Origin: Oxytricha trifallax
Taxonomy: Eukaryota > Ciliophora > Spirotrichea > Sporadotrichida > Oxytrichidae
Assembly (NCBI GenBank): GCA_000711775.1
Contig: ARYC01017211.1
Coordinates: 124,001-188,000, forward strand
Direction of reading: 5' to 3'
DNA: 64,000 nucleotides
Made by a program: the position numbers and the translations under genes. The notes under the pieces were generated by a model. The model did no database searches and had not been told where the DNA came from. It saw only the letters and a program-made list of their open reading frames with translations. This document shows, in pieces, positions 28,001 through 43,000 of the stretch (position 1 is its first letter; every line of letters begins with the position of its first letter).

Positions 28001-31000
28001 TATGTTTCGAGAAAGCTAACTGCGAATATTTTAATAATTTAATTATATGAATTAAAAATATTGTTCCCAAATCAAATGTATTCCTACAATTTTGTAGCTC
28101 ATCACCTAGCTCTTCTATTTCACTTGATGAATTACTTTCCTCATTAAGTAAGTTGGAATCAGCCAGATTTAAAAATTAAACCACAAAAATAAGATTTACT
28201 TCTTCAGCATCAATGATAATTTACTTTTCAACTTCAATGTATAAATAGTACATAGTAGTTGGTTCAATTTCATTAAACCTTCTCAGACTAACAATTTGAT
28301 TGAATAACCCACCTATTTCCTTGGGAGGTGCAAGTATCAACTAATTTTTATTCAATCTAACAAAGTTTGAAGCTTCTCCACCTTGCAATTAATTATTCGA
28401 AAATAAAATGATAAAAATCATTATATTAATTCAATAAGATTAATTATAATAATTCTATTATGATTTTTTAACCGAAGGTGTTTATTACAGGGGGTAGCTG
28501 ATATTTTAGTTAAGTTCCCGCTAACATATATATGTCTTAGGGTTAATACAAGAACTAAATTAATTTAATTAAAATAAAATCTCTGGAATGAAGTTTTTAG
28601 TATTTTCTTAGTACTATGTATAGTATTATGAAAGAAAATAATCTTTTAATTAAATTATAAAACTTAATTTATGCATTCATGAATAACTTTATAATATCTG
28701 ATTTTATTTTTTAGCTAATTAAGAAGTATTATTTAAAGAATAAGTTTATATATAAACCATTAATTTTTACAATAATCTGGACCTAAAACTTTGATCTACC
28801 AATCTTGAGCTATGACAATATAGTCAAGTAAATTTTTTATAAATTAATAAATTGTAGAAGAAGAGAATTTTATTAAAACTATATAATAAATTGAAGTTTG
28901 TTTATTTTTCTTTATTTTAATGATTCTTTGATATATAACTAAGTAAGTTTCAAACCTACTGTGAGACGATCGGATGACAGATCAATTTCGAAGAAGTATG
29001 GGGCTTCAAAACTCAGTGTTTGCTGAAATTGAAACTGGTAAAAAAAAAGATTACCCAATATCTCTGTTGTGTATTGGTAATATAGCACACATATAAGACG
29101 AAAAATGAGCATATGACTGGGCTTGGAAATCTGGAGTAGCTATATTAAGAAAGCAAACAAGATTGGACTATCGCTGAATTTAGTGACAGGATTCAGCATT
29201 ATTTTCCCTTACTATTAATTTCCAAATAATTATAACTAACTAAAATAACTAAATGGTATTTATTTTTTTAAAAAAATTGTTTAAATGTCTCTTAATTAAT
29301 AAGAAAATCATTTTATTAATGTTATCATCCAAGCTATAAAAGTCAATCTATGTTGATACTTTGTAAGTTCCAACATCCTTAGTCTAATTAGAAAAAATAT
29401 CATACAACCTTAATATCTCATAATCGTGATATTTAATTATTAAATACCTCATATTATATATCATCATACATAATTATGATATTTAATGATGCTGGATAAA
29501 ATTAGGAACGCTGTTTATAGAAATTTTTATTGAATCAAATTTGCATGAAGAACTATTATTTTTATATCAAATGAATGATATATATATATATTTTTTTAAA
29601 AATTAAAATATCATTGTACGATTGAAATAAGGGAAGTCAAAATTTAATGCTATTTGACTCTTTTTATTCTTATACAATTACCTAGAAAATTTTTGGATTA
29701 ACTTTAGAATGTTGTAATATTTAATTACGACATCAATATAATCTGGTTTAATGTCAATAACAACAACAAAACTAAAAATGAGTGAGGATTTATTAAAGTA
29801 AATAATTTAGATTATATGTTTAATTATAGATTCCTGCTAAAGTTGTGAAAAAATTTATATTTATAAATGTTATATAAAGAATAGTAAATTTTAAAATCTG
29901 CCTATTTATTTTATATTAAATTTTCACATATTAATTTTATTTATTCATTTATATTTAATTTACATTGATTTTTTAATTGTGTTTTTTATTATTAATATTA
30001 ATTTAAATATTTTTCTAAATGAAGAATTTGTCGATTCCCAGTTTGTTTTATTTTCTATAATTTATATCTAAGATCCCAATTAAAATATAAATAAAATAAA
30101 TCAATGAATAGTAAAAAATGTGCGGTACAGGATACTCCAATATTTTACAAATAAAAACATTAATACTAATAAATTTATATTTTGAATGAAACTTCGCAAA
30201 GAGTTTTTACCTGCATCTAAAATGGTATTTGTCTAAAGCAACTTTAAATATTGTTAATATTTCAATAAAAAACAAAAAATGTACTATAAGATTTTATTAT
30301 ATTTGATAATAATTTATTTTGATAGATTTTATCAAATCAAATTTATGCTTAACGAAAAATTATATATTTATATTAAAACAATAGTTATTCTTCTTCAAAA
30401 TTCTATTTCAAATTCAAAAAGATAAAATTAAATACACACAAATTTTAATAAATAATAAAAATCAAAATATAATATTAGCATTAATTTAGAATAGTTAAAA
30501 GGATTTTAATAGATCTTTTTCTCATAATATATAATAAATATAGAGAAAATAGTTACACATATGAGTAAAATTTAATCCACAAAAGAATCAAACATTATAA
30601 ATTTCTTTTATTTAAAAACATTCTGATATTTTTTACCTCCTAGGTAATATATAAATTTGGAATAGGATTTATGTTATTAACACACTTTAAAATGCTGTAA
30701 TTATAATTTAGTTAAATTCATTATAAAATATTATCTTTTTCATTATAAATTAACTACGATAAGATAAGAATAGATAAAATTATCGGTAGATGTTGGTTTT
30801 CTCTTCTCTTAAAATTTAGACTATTTAAAATATCAACTAAGATTTCTGTCTATTTCAATCATAAAATGAGATGACCACTGCAAAGAAAGAGAAAAACTTC
30901 TTAACTTATAGTATAGTGAAATCATCTATAAAAATTACCAACTTAAACATATTCAGAAAAATATTATAGAAATAATTTAGGCTTCTTAACATGCTGTTAA

Positions 31001-34000
31001 ATTATTTTTTTTGACATAAAAATTTTTAGTCATGATTTTTGGTAATAATCATAAATAAATTAATAAAACAACTTTTGAAATCATTTAGTTTTGTGCACAA
31101 ATAATAAGTTAAGTTGAAAGTTTTTTTCCTCAAAGTTTTACTTAATGCAGTAAAGGTCAAAGTAACATTTTTATTAAGAAATGGCTACTTATATTCTATA
31201 AATTTTTGTGTAAAGAAAGTTTCAGGCTCTGTTACAGTAAAATAGTCATTGTTCTTTTATTCTCTAAAAGCTTTAAAAAAAATTAAACTTTTAAAAAGTT
31301 TATATGTAAATTATTTTTATTAATTATTTAAAAGTTTAAAATTTAAATTTAATGATTAATAATTGAGATTGAATAAATATAAAGTAAAATACTTACATTA
31401 ACGTAAAAATTTTAATTTTTATATATAGAAAATACAAAAAATGCGATACAACAAATCACGAAACTATTTATTTGATGAAGAAAATAAAATTACTAATTTT
31501 TTTGAATATAATTTTTAAAATATGTAAATATATATTTATGAAATTTTAAAATTATTTCATATCCTTAATCAAACGCTTAATGTTGATATTAGATAATTTT
31601 GCTTAAAATATCTATAAAATATACTTTTATATTATTTTATATTAGAAATTTCTAAGATATATGAAATATAATTCGTTTTGTGATTAATTTATAAATTTTT
31701 TTTTTAATTTTATGATTAAAAAATAGGAACAATTGATATATATTTCTAAAAAATTAAAAATAAATTAAATTTGACATGAATATCGTGGGTATTAATCTCA
31801 AAAAAAATTATACAATTACTACTAATAATAACTAATTATTCCATTTAATTAGATTAAATAAGTACTAAAAAAATATCATAATAAAATCTTTTTAATTGAA
31901 GTCTTTTTAAAAAATAAATTTAAGAATAATTTATATTTAATATTACTTCGAATACAATTAAATTAGAAAGTTAATTGCTAGGTGAGGCCAACTTCGCTTG
32001 GTACTTTCTGATAGAGCTTTCTATTATACTAAGGCCTACCTAGGGCAGGTAGGGGATTGCTGGGAGCAACGCATTAAGGACAGGTGGACGGGTTTCAATC
32101 TGTTAGCTGCTATCTTCCTCGAGTGGGCTTGGAAACAAGGATTTCCCTGAATAGATTAGTTTGCCTAGCTTTAGTTAAGCTTCCTAGGTAATAAGGAGCA
32201 GGATGAAGGTACGCTCTGTCTTCAAAAGTGAGAAGACGAAAACTATTGAAGCCAACGATAAGGATTTTTCTCCCACACCGGGTTAGTGTGCTGAAGCTAC
32301 ATCAGCGAAAGGACAAGGATTACGTTTCAAAGCAGCGGAGGGACCGGTAAGCGTTTTTATCCAGCTTCTGTAACTCTAGTTGAATTCTACGAGCTCTTTT
32401 GTTCAGATTATGCTGGCATTATCTTAATTTAGGCGATACTATGTGATAAGGAAACTGACTTTTTCGGTGTTTTCTACTTCATGACTTCCACTTCACAGAA
32501 TTGCCACCTCAACCCACTAAGATACGACTACGTCACTACTAAGATTGATGATTAAGTATTAAACAGTGATAAGTTAAATTTATTTGATTTTAATCATTAA
32601 ACATATATATTACTTCGAATTTTATTGATTTAATATAGAAAAATATTTAGTAATTTTTATCTTTTAAAAGATAAATATTAAAGCATAGTAATATACTAAA
32701 TCTGTTTCTATGCAGTTGTCAAGTTAATAGGAAGCGACTTAGAAGTTGCAATTATAAATAATACATTATAAAAAATAATGTCAATCATATGTCAGAAGGC
32801 ATGTATAAATTAATAAGTATTTCATAAAATCAAATAAAATTATTATTGATTATGAGTAAATTATGCTGCCTAATTAACTTCGTAAATTAATATTTTAAGT
32901 ATATAATTATAAAAATTAGCATTTTTTAAAGAAATAAATGACTTTCGAAAGGTTTTAATTCTCTTTATTGCAATAAGTTTTGTATAAAAAAAGAACAATT
33001 ATATATACATATTGTATTTAAAATAAAACTCCTAAAATTACTTCAATGAGTGTAATAATATGAAGTTAATTTTTAATTGTAAAATCTAAACTAAACTAAA
33101 ATTTTTTTTAAAATGTTATGAATTATTCATTAGATTTTATGATTTTTATAAAACGAGGAGAAAGGTTTACTCTTTAGAAAAAAATATTAAAAAAGATTAA
33201 TAAATGATTTTATTCACAGTTTTACAATAAATTTAATCGCCCTTAATTATTTAAACATATCATTATATTTTTTAAATTAATGATAAATACTTCATCAATT
33301 GAATATATTTGAATTATTTAACTATTATATCACTAAATAATTATATACAAAATTATTGATAATTCGCTTGCATAATATTTATTAGTATTATAAAGACTAA
33401 GTTTACATTTTCAAATATATTTGATATTTAGTTTAATAAAATTAGATTATATTAATATATTGAGAAAAATATGAAATTCTTCGCATATCAAAATTCAAAA
33501 GTCTTTGTAATTCTCAAAATAAATCCTGATATTTTTAATATTCATAATTTATGCTAATAGGTTATTTTTTAATACAATTTTATTATTAAATAAAAACTAT
33601 CATTAAAATATTATTATCTTTTTATTTTAATTTTGAACCAGTAAGAAGTTATTAAATACTAACTTAGAAAATTTAGTTTTGTTAGATTATATTAATACTG
33701 AAAAAGTTAATTAAAAATAATTTTTCTTAAGCATAAATTATTTAAATAATTATATTTTATTTTTTTATTATAATTTTATTAAGATAAATATTTTAACTTT
33801 ATTATAATTAGCTAGTTTGGCTGTATATATAGACTTTCTTTAAGTTTTGGACTCCCAGTTTAAGGATTTTAGTTGGGCCAATAATTATCATTAGTTAATA
33901 AAATGTCTTCAGCCATTTATATGTTCAAATAAATACAATAATACAAATATTAATGAGCTTTGATAGTTACTATTTATTTCCGTTTCATCTATTATATATT

Positions 34001-37000
34001 TGAATCATGTATTTAATTGAAACACTAGATATTTCTTTTTAAATTTTAGACATTTAAGAGATAAAAAATATATTACTTTAACTGTTATAATTTTTAAAGA
34101 ATTAGAAAATATTATATACCAATTCTATTGAATTTTTAATAAAAAATAATTTAAAAAAATAATTTATTTATAGAAAACTAAACTCAAAATAAAGAACCAT
34201 AAATTAAATAATTTTCAGAATTAATAGGTATCCCGCAATAACTTATTTAATTATTGTAAATATTAAATGTTCATCGAGGCTAAATTTAGAGTGGTTTAAT
34301 AAAATTAGATTAAAAAATCAAATAAAGTTCCTTAAAATAAATTAATACAAAAAAGAATAGAAGATATTATTAATTCGTGCAAAATTTAATGGTTTAAATT
34401 CTCATATTGGTTATATGAATAAATAATGACTATAGATTTTTATTTCTATTATTAGAAATTATTATTTCACAAATATTATGAAATTAAAAAATTTCTGAAT
34501 TTTTTTATAATTATAAATAATTGCTCAATTTAAAATTCCAACTCCTAAATTTGAGAAATTTGCATTAACAGATTGATTATATATTTATTTAAAGTTATTA
34601 AAGTAGATGCATTTAAAATTTAAAATAATTGAACTGACAAAAGAGATACAGATAAAATAAATTATAATTAAAACATTTTAATAAATTTTAATATACCATA
34701 AGTTAGCTAAAAACATTATCCGCATAAGATATATGTTAATATGACAGTTCAATATAATTCCAAGAAGATATAAAAATATTATTCATAAAACAAATATTTT
34801 ATAATTTTTAAATATAATTTTAAGATGTTGGAATTTAGCTTCCTTGAATAAATCCTGCTTTAAAATTACTATTCGATTAATCTTATTATTTATTATTAAA
34901 ATATAAATATTAATTTTAAATTATATATTTTACATTAAAACAAAATTTATTTCGCTAATTAAATGGGAATATTTTTCTAAAAATTTATAGAAAAACTCTA
35001 TAATTATCCACCATTTATATAATAAAAACTGTAACAAATTATATTGATTTTTATTGAACATATCTACTTACTTTTAATTGATATAAAAGCTCAATTAAAT
35101 ATAAATTAATCCTATAAATTTACGGCAAAATCTTTCAATAGACTTATTTTAATAGATTTTATTAATAAATATTTCTCTAATCTTTGTTTATAGAACCTAT
35201 TGTAAATCCTTAAATAAACTAATCTGCTTTTGCCAGGATAAGAAACTGATTTACTTTTACTTAAACTGATCCTTATTTATTTAGTTAAAATCCAAGCTTT
35301 AAAGTATTAAAAGTCGGCTATTAATATACTATACTATTCAGATTTAAGACAATATTGTAGGAATACATTCAAAATTGGGAAATTAATTTAAATCAAATTT
35401 ATTATAATTTAAAATCTTGGCAGTTAAAGTTGTCCAATTTAAACGATCTTGGGCTCATTCGATAGAGAATTCAAAATTAGCTGGACTTTGTTATTGGCGG
35501 TACTATTATATTGCATCCCTAGAGCGAGATAACTCGACTTTAATTAGAGGGTATAATTTAATGAATTTAGATGCGTTTAATTAAACTCAAGTTATCTCGC
35601 TCCAGGGATGAGATAAAATAGTACCGCCAGTAATAAAGTCCAGCTAATTTTGAATTCTCTATCGAATGAGCCCAAGATCGTTTAAATTGGCCAACTTTAA
35701 CTGCCACGATTTTGATTTAATATTTATTTATTTTTAATTAATTTTCCAAATTCAAATGTATTCCTACAATATCATATTCATAGAAGAAAATTAAAAATAT
35801 AAAATCCATTATAAGTGAAATTTTTGTTTGAATTTATCATTGATTTTAGAGGGAAAATTGAAAATAAAATTAACTAATATAAATTAGCTATTTAAACATA
35901 CACATGTATTTTAATATCTATAATGGGGTGGGAAATTTACTGCCTATTCTTATGATAAGAAAATTTTGGGGGAATTTCCTTGCATTTTAATTTTCTTAAT
36001 ATTTTATTTTTTTATCCTATTTTTATATAGTTATTCATTCTTACAACGATTAACAAAAATAACTAACTTGAATTGAATGATATTTATAATTAGCCTATGT
36101 TTCATGAAATTGTAAATATCTATTTATTTATAAATTAATTTTTCTACTTTAAATTCACTAAGATTTATGATAAAATTACAAATTTTATGAGATATCTATT
36201 TATTTATATAAAAATTCAGAGTTATTTAATCAATAACTACTTTTCCTTAATTTTTAAAGATTTTTAAAAGGATGCATACAAAACCTTTAATTCAATTAAT
36301 TTAAATTTAAAAATAAATTTTATTTATAATTTATAAAAATCATAAATTATAAACAAAATAATTTACTTTCCAGGAAACATCCCAATTGCCAAGGGACTTT
36401 CGCCCCCTTAATCATTTATAAATAAAATCGAGTAAGCATTCACAGATTGTTAAAGAATTTTATTTATTCTTCAAAGGTGATCTCGTAAAATATTCATTTG
36501 GGAATGATAAAATAGTTCTAATCAAAATATATATATTAAATTTTGTAGAAATACAAAGAGAGGTTAATTTATAAAGTATCAATAATTACTGTAAAAGAAA
36601 AATTTGCAATTTTATGAGTTAAAAACTTTATATTTCCACTAAAATAATAAAAATTGTACCATTGTAAACTATTTATTTTAACGTCAAACCTTAATTTATA
36701 GTTTTAATAAATTTAATGATTATTTTTATGGATTAATACATTCAGTCACTAATATAATTTAAAAGTGATATGATTATTTTTATTTTCTATAGTTAATTCA
36801 TTAATCTAAGATTGTTAAACTTGATAATATACTTATATAATGGTTAAAAATCAATTTGAAATTTATATTTTGAATTTTTTTTTAAATTATAACATTCCAG
36901 ATGTGGTTATAAATTATCCAGCACATTTCAATTTCTTAATAAATATTTATAAATATTTTGAATGAATTAATGAATTAATTTTTATTGTTTTTTATATGAA

Positions 37001-40000
37001 TAAATTATTGTTAATTCTTAACAGATGTATCTTAAATTTATTTGTAGATAAAATTAATTAACAAAGTATTCATATCCCAGTACATTAAACCAATTACATT
37101 TGAAACTGATCCTGTGTGCTTAATGATAAAAAACAAATAAATTTAACATATCACTGTTTAATACTAAAATCAAACCATCAATCTTAGTCGTGATGTAGAC
37201 GTATATGAGTGAGTAGAGGTGGCAGTCATAAAAAAGAAAACTCAAAAAAAATGCTTCCTCTATCACCTAGTCTCCTCCTGAATCAAGATGTTGCCAGCAT
37301 AATCTGAAAAACAGAGCTCGTAGAATTCAACTAGAATAATTGAAACTAATCCTTCATTTCAATAATTACTTAAACATCCCAAAGTCAAAATAATATAGTA
37401 TTTTTATAATATAAAAATTTCAATTATATATAAATTACATATTTAATGAAAATAAGAGGAAGTCTTTAATTTATAATGAAATAGGAAATATAATTAAGTA
37501 TATGGATTAACTTAATTAGAAATGGTATCTAAGAGCAGCATATTTTATTCATCCCTTTCCTTTCATTGATATCACCATTTTGCCAATCCATTCCGTTTTT
37601 AGTATTTCGTGTTCAAGTCTTTTTATTCTTCAGTCTTGATACCTTGTTTCGGATAAGTATTGCTAAAATATATAAATCTTAGATATGTTTTTTGTAACTT
37701 ACAAATTTTAGTGAATGACCAGCAGCTCCAGCAACACCATCTTAAGTTTTCCATTTTAATTTTTATATATTTATCTATTTTATATAGTTCCTATTATAAA
37801 TTATGATTATTAGGAAAATAGAGAAATAATTATATTCAAATTTTTTTTTAATTATAACAGCCACTGATTATAATTTTTTAGAAGAAAATGATTAAGAGAG
37901 CTTTTTTAATTTAATTTTAATAATTGATTATACACAATATATACATATATATATATATAAATATATATTACTGTTTAAGATTATATGTGATTTTTGATAA
38001 GACTGAACAAAGAGAATGTGAAAGCATAAATAAATATAGATATTATTGTTCAATAATAATGGGAGGCATACTTTAAGATATGAAAAATATCAAAGAATTT
38101 AAATAATTCTTTGAAAAAGAAGGTTATCTTTGTAAATCTAAATTTTATTAGGCATTAGCTCACGGTTTGAAAGTGGCTAACGATAGCAATTTCAAATAAA
38201 CTTGCATTTACTAAATAAAAGTTTTTGACATTATGACACTATAACAAAATATTGATTGAAGGATAGGGGCACTAACAAAATGTAGAGAAAAGATGAAAAA
38301 TTTCCTTAAAAACTGTAGCAATCTACTATCAGAAATTTTTGATAAGATAAGAACGAATACTTGATGTGGCAAATTAGAAATTGATATAATAATAATCAAT
38401 TATTTGTAAGAATAGAAAATATTCAAAATCATAGATTTTTTTAAAAGCATAAAGCCAATAAAAGCTACTTAAATAATTCTTTATAGATGCTCAATATTAA
38501 ATATAAATTTTTATTTATTCTTTCGAATACTCTGCTTTTTTATCAAACATTATTTATCATAGGAATAATGTTATTATTGCAAGTAAATATTAAAACTTGG
38601 AAAATAAAATTTAATAATAATATGAATTATCTAAATTATTGAGAATATCTTTCTGGAAACTTTTACGTCGTTGTACTTGTTAATTAGGTAATTAAAATCA
38701 CCTTTGACTTTACTAATGGCGATACAATGCAATCGTACCCCTAAGCAAAATTAGTCAATTTTAATTTTAACTTAAAATAAATTAAATATTTACACAAAAA
38801 TAAATTAGAATTATCACTTTCTAAAGAAATGATACAAAATAGTACCGCTAAAAAAGTCAATTTATAAATTCCCTTTCGAAATAGTATCATGCTATTTAAT
38901 TTATTACAAAGTTAACTGCCAATTTTATAAGTAGTTTATAATTTAAAATGAATAAATTTTAGTATTCAAATATACTCCTATAATAATACAAGTCAATTAA
39001 TAGAGATTAATTTAATTCACTTATTTTAGATATTTTCTAAATATAATCTTTTTTAAAATATTATTTTATATAATTTTTATTTTGATATAAAAAATCACCT
39101 TATGGTCGTCGTAATTAGAAATCTATTCGATGTTCAAATTTATTATATTACTAAATTAATTGAAATATGGCATAAAAAAAGATATTAAAATTATATCATA
39201 GATTATAAATTAAATTTATATTATGTTATTAAATATTGATTTATAATACCTAAGCTAAATAATTATGGTTCATATTTGGGGCATTTAAAAATAAGTAAAA
39301 AATTTAGAAAAATTGAAACAATTCAGAGAAACAGATATTAGCACATAAAAACTATTTTGGAATCTTCTCAATTAGGGGTTGTGATAAAAGCAAATAAAAA
39401 TTTCATTTAAAAATGAGATTAAAGAGAAGGATAAAACCTGAAGCCAACAAATGTTGATACAAATAAAAAATATATTAAAATAATTTAAAATTATAAAATT
39501 ACACAGTAATGAGTAATAAATAATATTTTGCAATTTTTCGAAGTTAATTTAGATTAATTTTCATAAATTGAGCAATAATATATCGATCTAATCGAAGAAT
39601 CACCAATTAACTAATTTAAAAAAACAAATAAGAAATTATTAAGTAAATAATTTTTATATTCTATTTTTCCCTAAATATTACAATCATATATTTTTAACTT
39701 TAAATTAGTAAAAATCAATTTTTATTTAAACAGGCTGCTGTTCTTTAATTATTAATCGATCTACTGATAATTAACAATAAAGATTTTCTCAATAAATATA
39801 TTAAAATTGAATATATTAATGATTTAACTGAACCTAAAGCAAAAAGCTGTATATTTGGTCAGATTTTTTAAAAAAAATGAATTATGTTAAATTTAGGTTT
39901 CGACATACTTGTATGTAGGATGGTATATCCTGACCAATTCCAGTACCCAGGAGTTCAAAATCATGAAGGTACTCGGCTTTTATGAGGTAAATCCTAGATA

Positions 40001-43000
40001 TTAGAACCTCCTCAGAATACGTCAGGTAAAGGTACAGGGGGATTAAGCCAAAAAAAAATCTTCAATTGTTTATTATTCAAGTCGATTTAAAACTGAATTA
40101 TTCGTGTATTTTTGCGACATGGGGTTTAGGGATAGAGTTGAAATCAATAGACAGACTGCTCGAATCTCAGGTTGAACTCTATTTACTGAAGAAAAAGTGA
40201 CACCTACCTCATGTAAGAAATCTTATGTAGAGTATCTCTCTGGGTTTTCCACTAGTTAAAGCCAAAAATAAGTATTAATAGAGAAAATGTTTTACCTTAA
40301 GTATAGCAATAATCTTAAAGTAATTTAAGAAAAATATGATCAGAAAAATCACACGAAATAGCGAAAAATCACATAAGATCTTATCTTGAGCCAAAAGATG
40401 AATGAGCAGGGTAGAGAAGCTATTCCGTTCAGTTTTTGGATTAAGTTCCTTTAACAAATTGAGATTGATGCCAAAAATCAAAGCATGAAACTATCTGAAT
40501 ATATCTATCTGGCTGGCTTAAGATCCAGTATTAACCTTCATACAGCTTTAAATAATTATATAAATAATGTTAAAGTTTATATCAATATGAAAAATATTGG
40601 GCTAGAAAAGTTTAATATAAAGATATAACCAATATTTAATAAAGCGTAGTAGAATAAGTAGATTCATAAATATTTGTGGATTTTAGTCCATATATTAATT
40701 TGAATATAATAATAGAGTGAATAAGTTAATAAGTAAACTTATTAATATATTAATTAAAATTAAATAAAAATGAATATAATGATAAATAATATAATAACTA
40801 TATTTTAGATGAAGATTTCAGAAATAATTTGTTGAGATTTTTACAATTTAGTATAAAGAATTTCACTTATACATATTTTTTATTGAATTAAGTTATATTA
40901 TAAAGTACTTACTAGACAATTTTTTGAAATTAAAAAGCAAATAACTGGGGGAAAATTACACAGTCAAAAAAAATTATTTACTAATTATTCGGCATACAAA
41001 TGTATAATTCTATATTTGACTATTAATAATAAATACCCTGTATAATCTTGTACCTAAAAATATTTAAGCAGAAATCTTTTCCTATCCCTCGTAGGTTTAA
41101 TGATCTCGGTCTTCTGAAGCAAGTATATAAGTTAAAGTAATTTGAATTGGTTTTATTTATCTACCTTAAAATAGATTCATTATATTTAATTTAAGAACTT
41201 TCATTTAATTTTTAATTTATAAATTGAGCTATTTTTTTGTGCAAAAAGGAATATTTTCTTAATAAAAGTAATGATATCTTTTGATATACACTTTTGTAAA
41301 ATATGAATCTCTTCTAAAATCAAAATATATTATTTATTTACAAAAATAGGTTAAAAATTAAGTTGAAGATAACGCTTTTTAGATTTAAAACATCTTTTTT
41401 TTATTTTACAATGAGATTATTAGTTAAAGATCTTTAAAGAATCTTTCCGGTTTAAAATAAGTAGCAATTCTTTATTAATAATTTTTTGTAAGAAATGAAC
41501 CATTTAGTGTATATTTGTAATAAAAGTTAATTTCGTAGCTTTTGTTATTGTTAAATATATCTGTTCTCAATCTAATTGTATAAAAGATATTAATGAACGA
41601 AAATTTATAATAATTATGTTTTTTAGTTAAGAATCTTAATTTTTTTAAACTAAACTTAATTGTTTAATATTCATCATTTATATTAATTTTCGAATTATTT
41701 TAATAATTTAAAGTTCAAATTGTAAGTAATAAGAGCATTTTCTTTTTATATTTATTAAGTAAAATAAACCTAACCTAAGTCTGATACTCCATTAATGGTC
41801 CCAAAATAGAAAATTAAAATTATATTATTAAATTTAATTGAATCAAAACCCCAAAACCCTTTCAGTAGCTTGATTGAGTTTTTGATTGATAAAAGTAGAC
41901 TGTTAGTGCATACTTTATTAGGGTTTTAATAGGGTTTATGTAGGGGTTTAATGTTTAAATATTAGTAATTTAAGTGAGTATAACAAGCGAGTTTTTAAAA
42001 TAATTCACACAAACATAAGCTTAGAGTCATGTGGCAGTTCTCTGAATTTTATCTTTCTAAGTTGATTTTTGATTTTTTTAATAGTTTGTTAATTCTCTTA
42101 GCTTGGCTTGATCATAGTTGAGTATACAAGTTCTCTGAGACCTCCATTTATTTTATTTTTATCGAGATATTGTTTGATTCTCTGCTTAGAATCTCTCTTA
42201 CCCCTGCAGCTAAAGTAATCGTTTCTTGGCATGTCGCTCTCTATTATTATTACTGCTAGAGCTCAGATATCCCATTAAGTGTCTCCATCTCTCCAATCTC
42301 TCTCTCTCTCTGGGAAATATCCAGGAGTGCCGTATACATTTCCTTATGCAGAGGCTTGCACTCTTTGAGCTCTGTTGAAGTCAATAATATAAACTCTAAG
42401 AGGCTGAAAGTTCATCATGATGTTCTCTGGCTATAAGTCTCTATGAACATAACCTAGCTTGTGAAGCTCTTCATTCCCCTCAACTATCTGCTATACTATC
42501 TCGCTAAATTATCTCTGACATCTATTGTCAGATAAGAATTCTCTGTAAGACATTTCTAATAAAGGAAGCCTGAAGGCTACATGATCTTGACCAAGTCAAA
42601 TAGCATCAAGCTAGATGATATGCCTGCACTCATTTAACTTTGCCTTTTAAAGAGCATAATACTCATTAGCAAATTCCATTTGAAACTTGTCATCAGCAAG
42701 GAAGTAATTGATTAGATATATTGTAAGCATATTAGTCATCAGTAATGACTATCTTCTCTATTTTATCTTCAAGAGTGAGGTAGCTTTCTAGGCAAGAATC
42801 TAAGTCAATAATTTTTAATATGGGAATCTTCATTGCCTCTATTTTAACCATGATTTTATTGATCTCAGAGACTGGAAAGTTCTTGACTGCTTTCTTCATT
42901 TTAACTTACTTCTAGACTTCAACTCTAAGAGACTCCACTGGGTTTCTTGATCTTCTCTTTTAGAGGAATCTATTCCCTGTAGGTTCATGAATAAAGACAA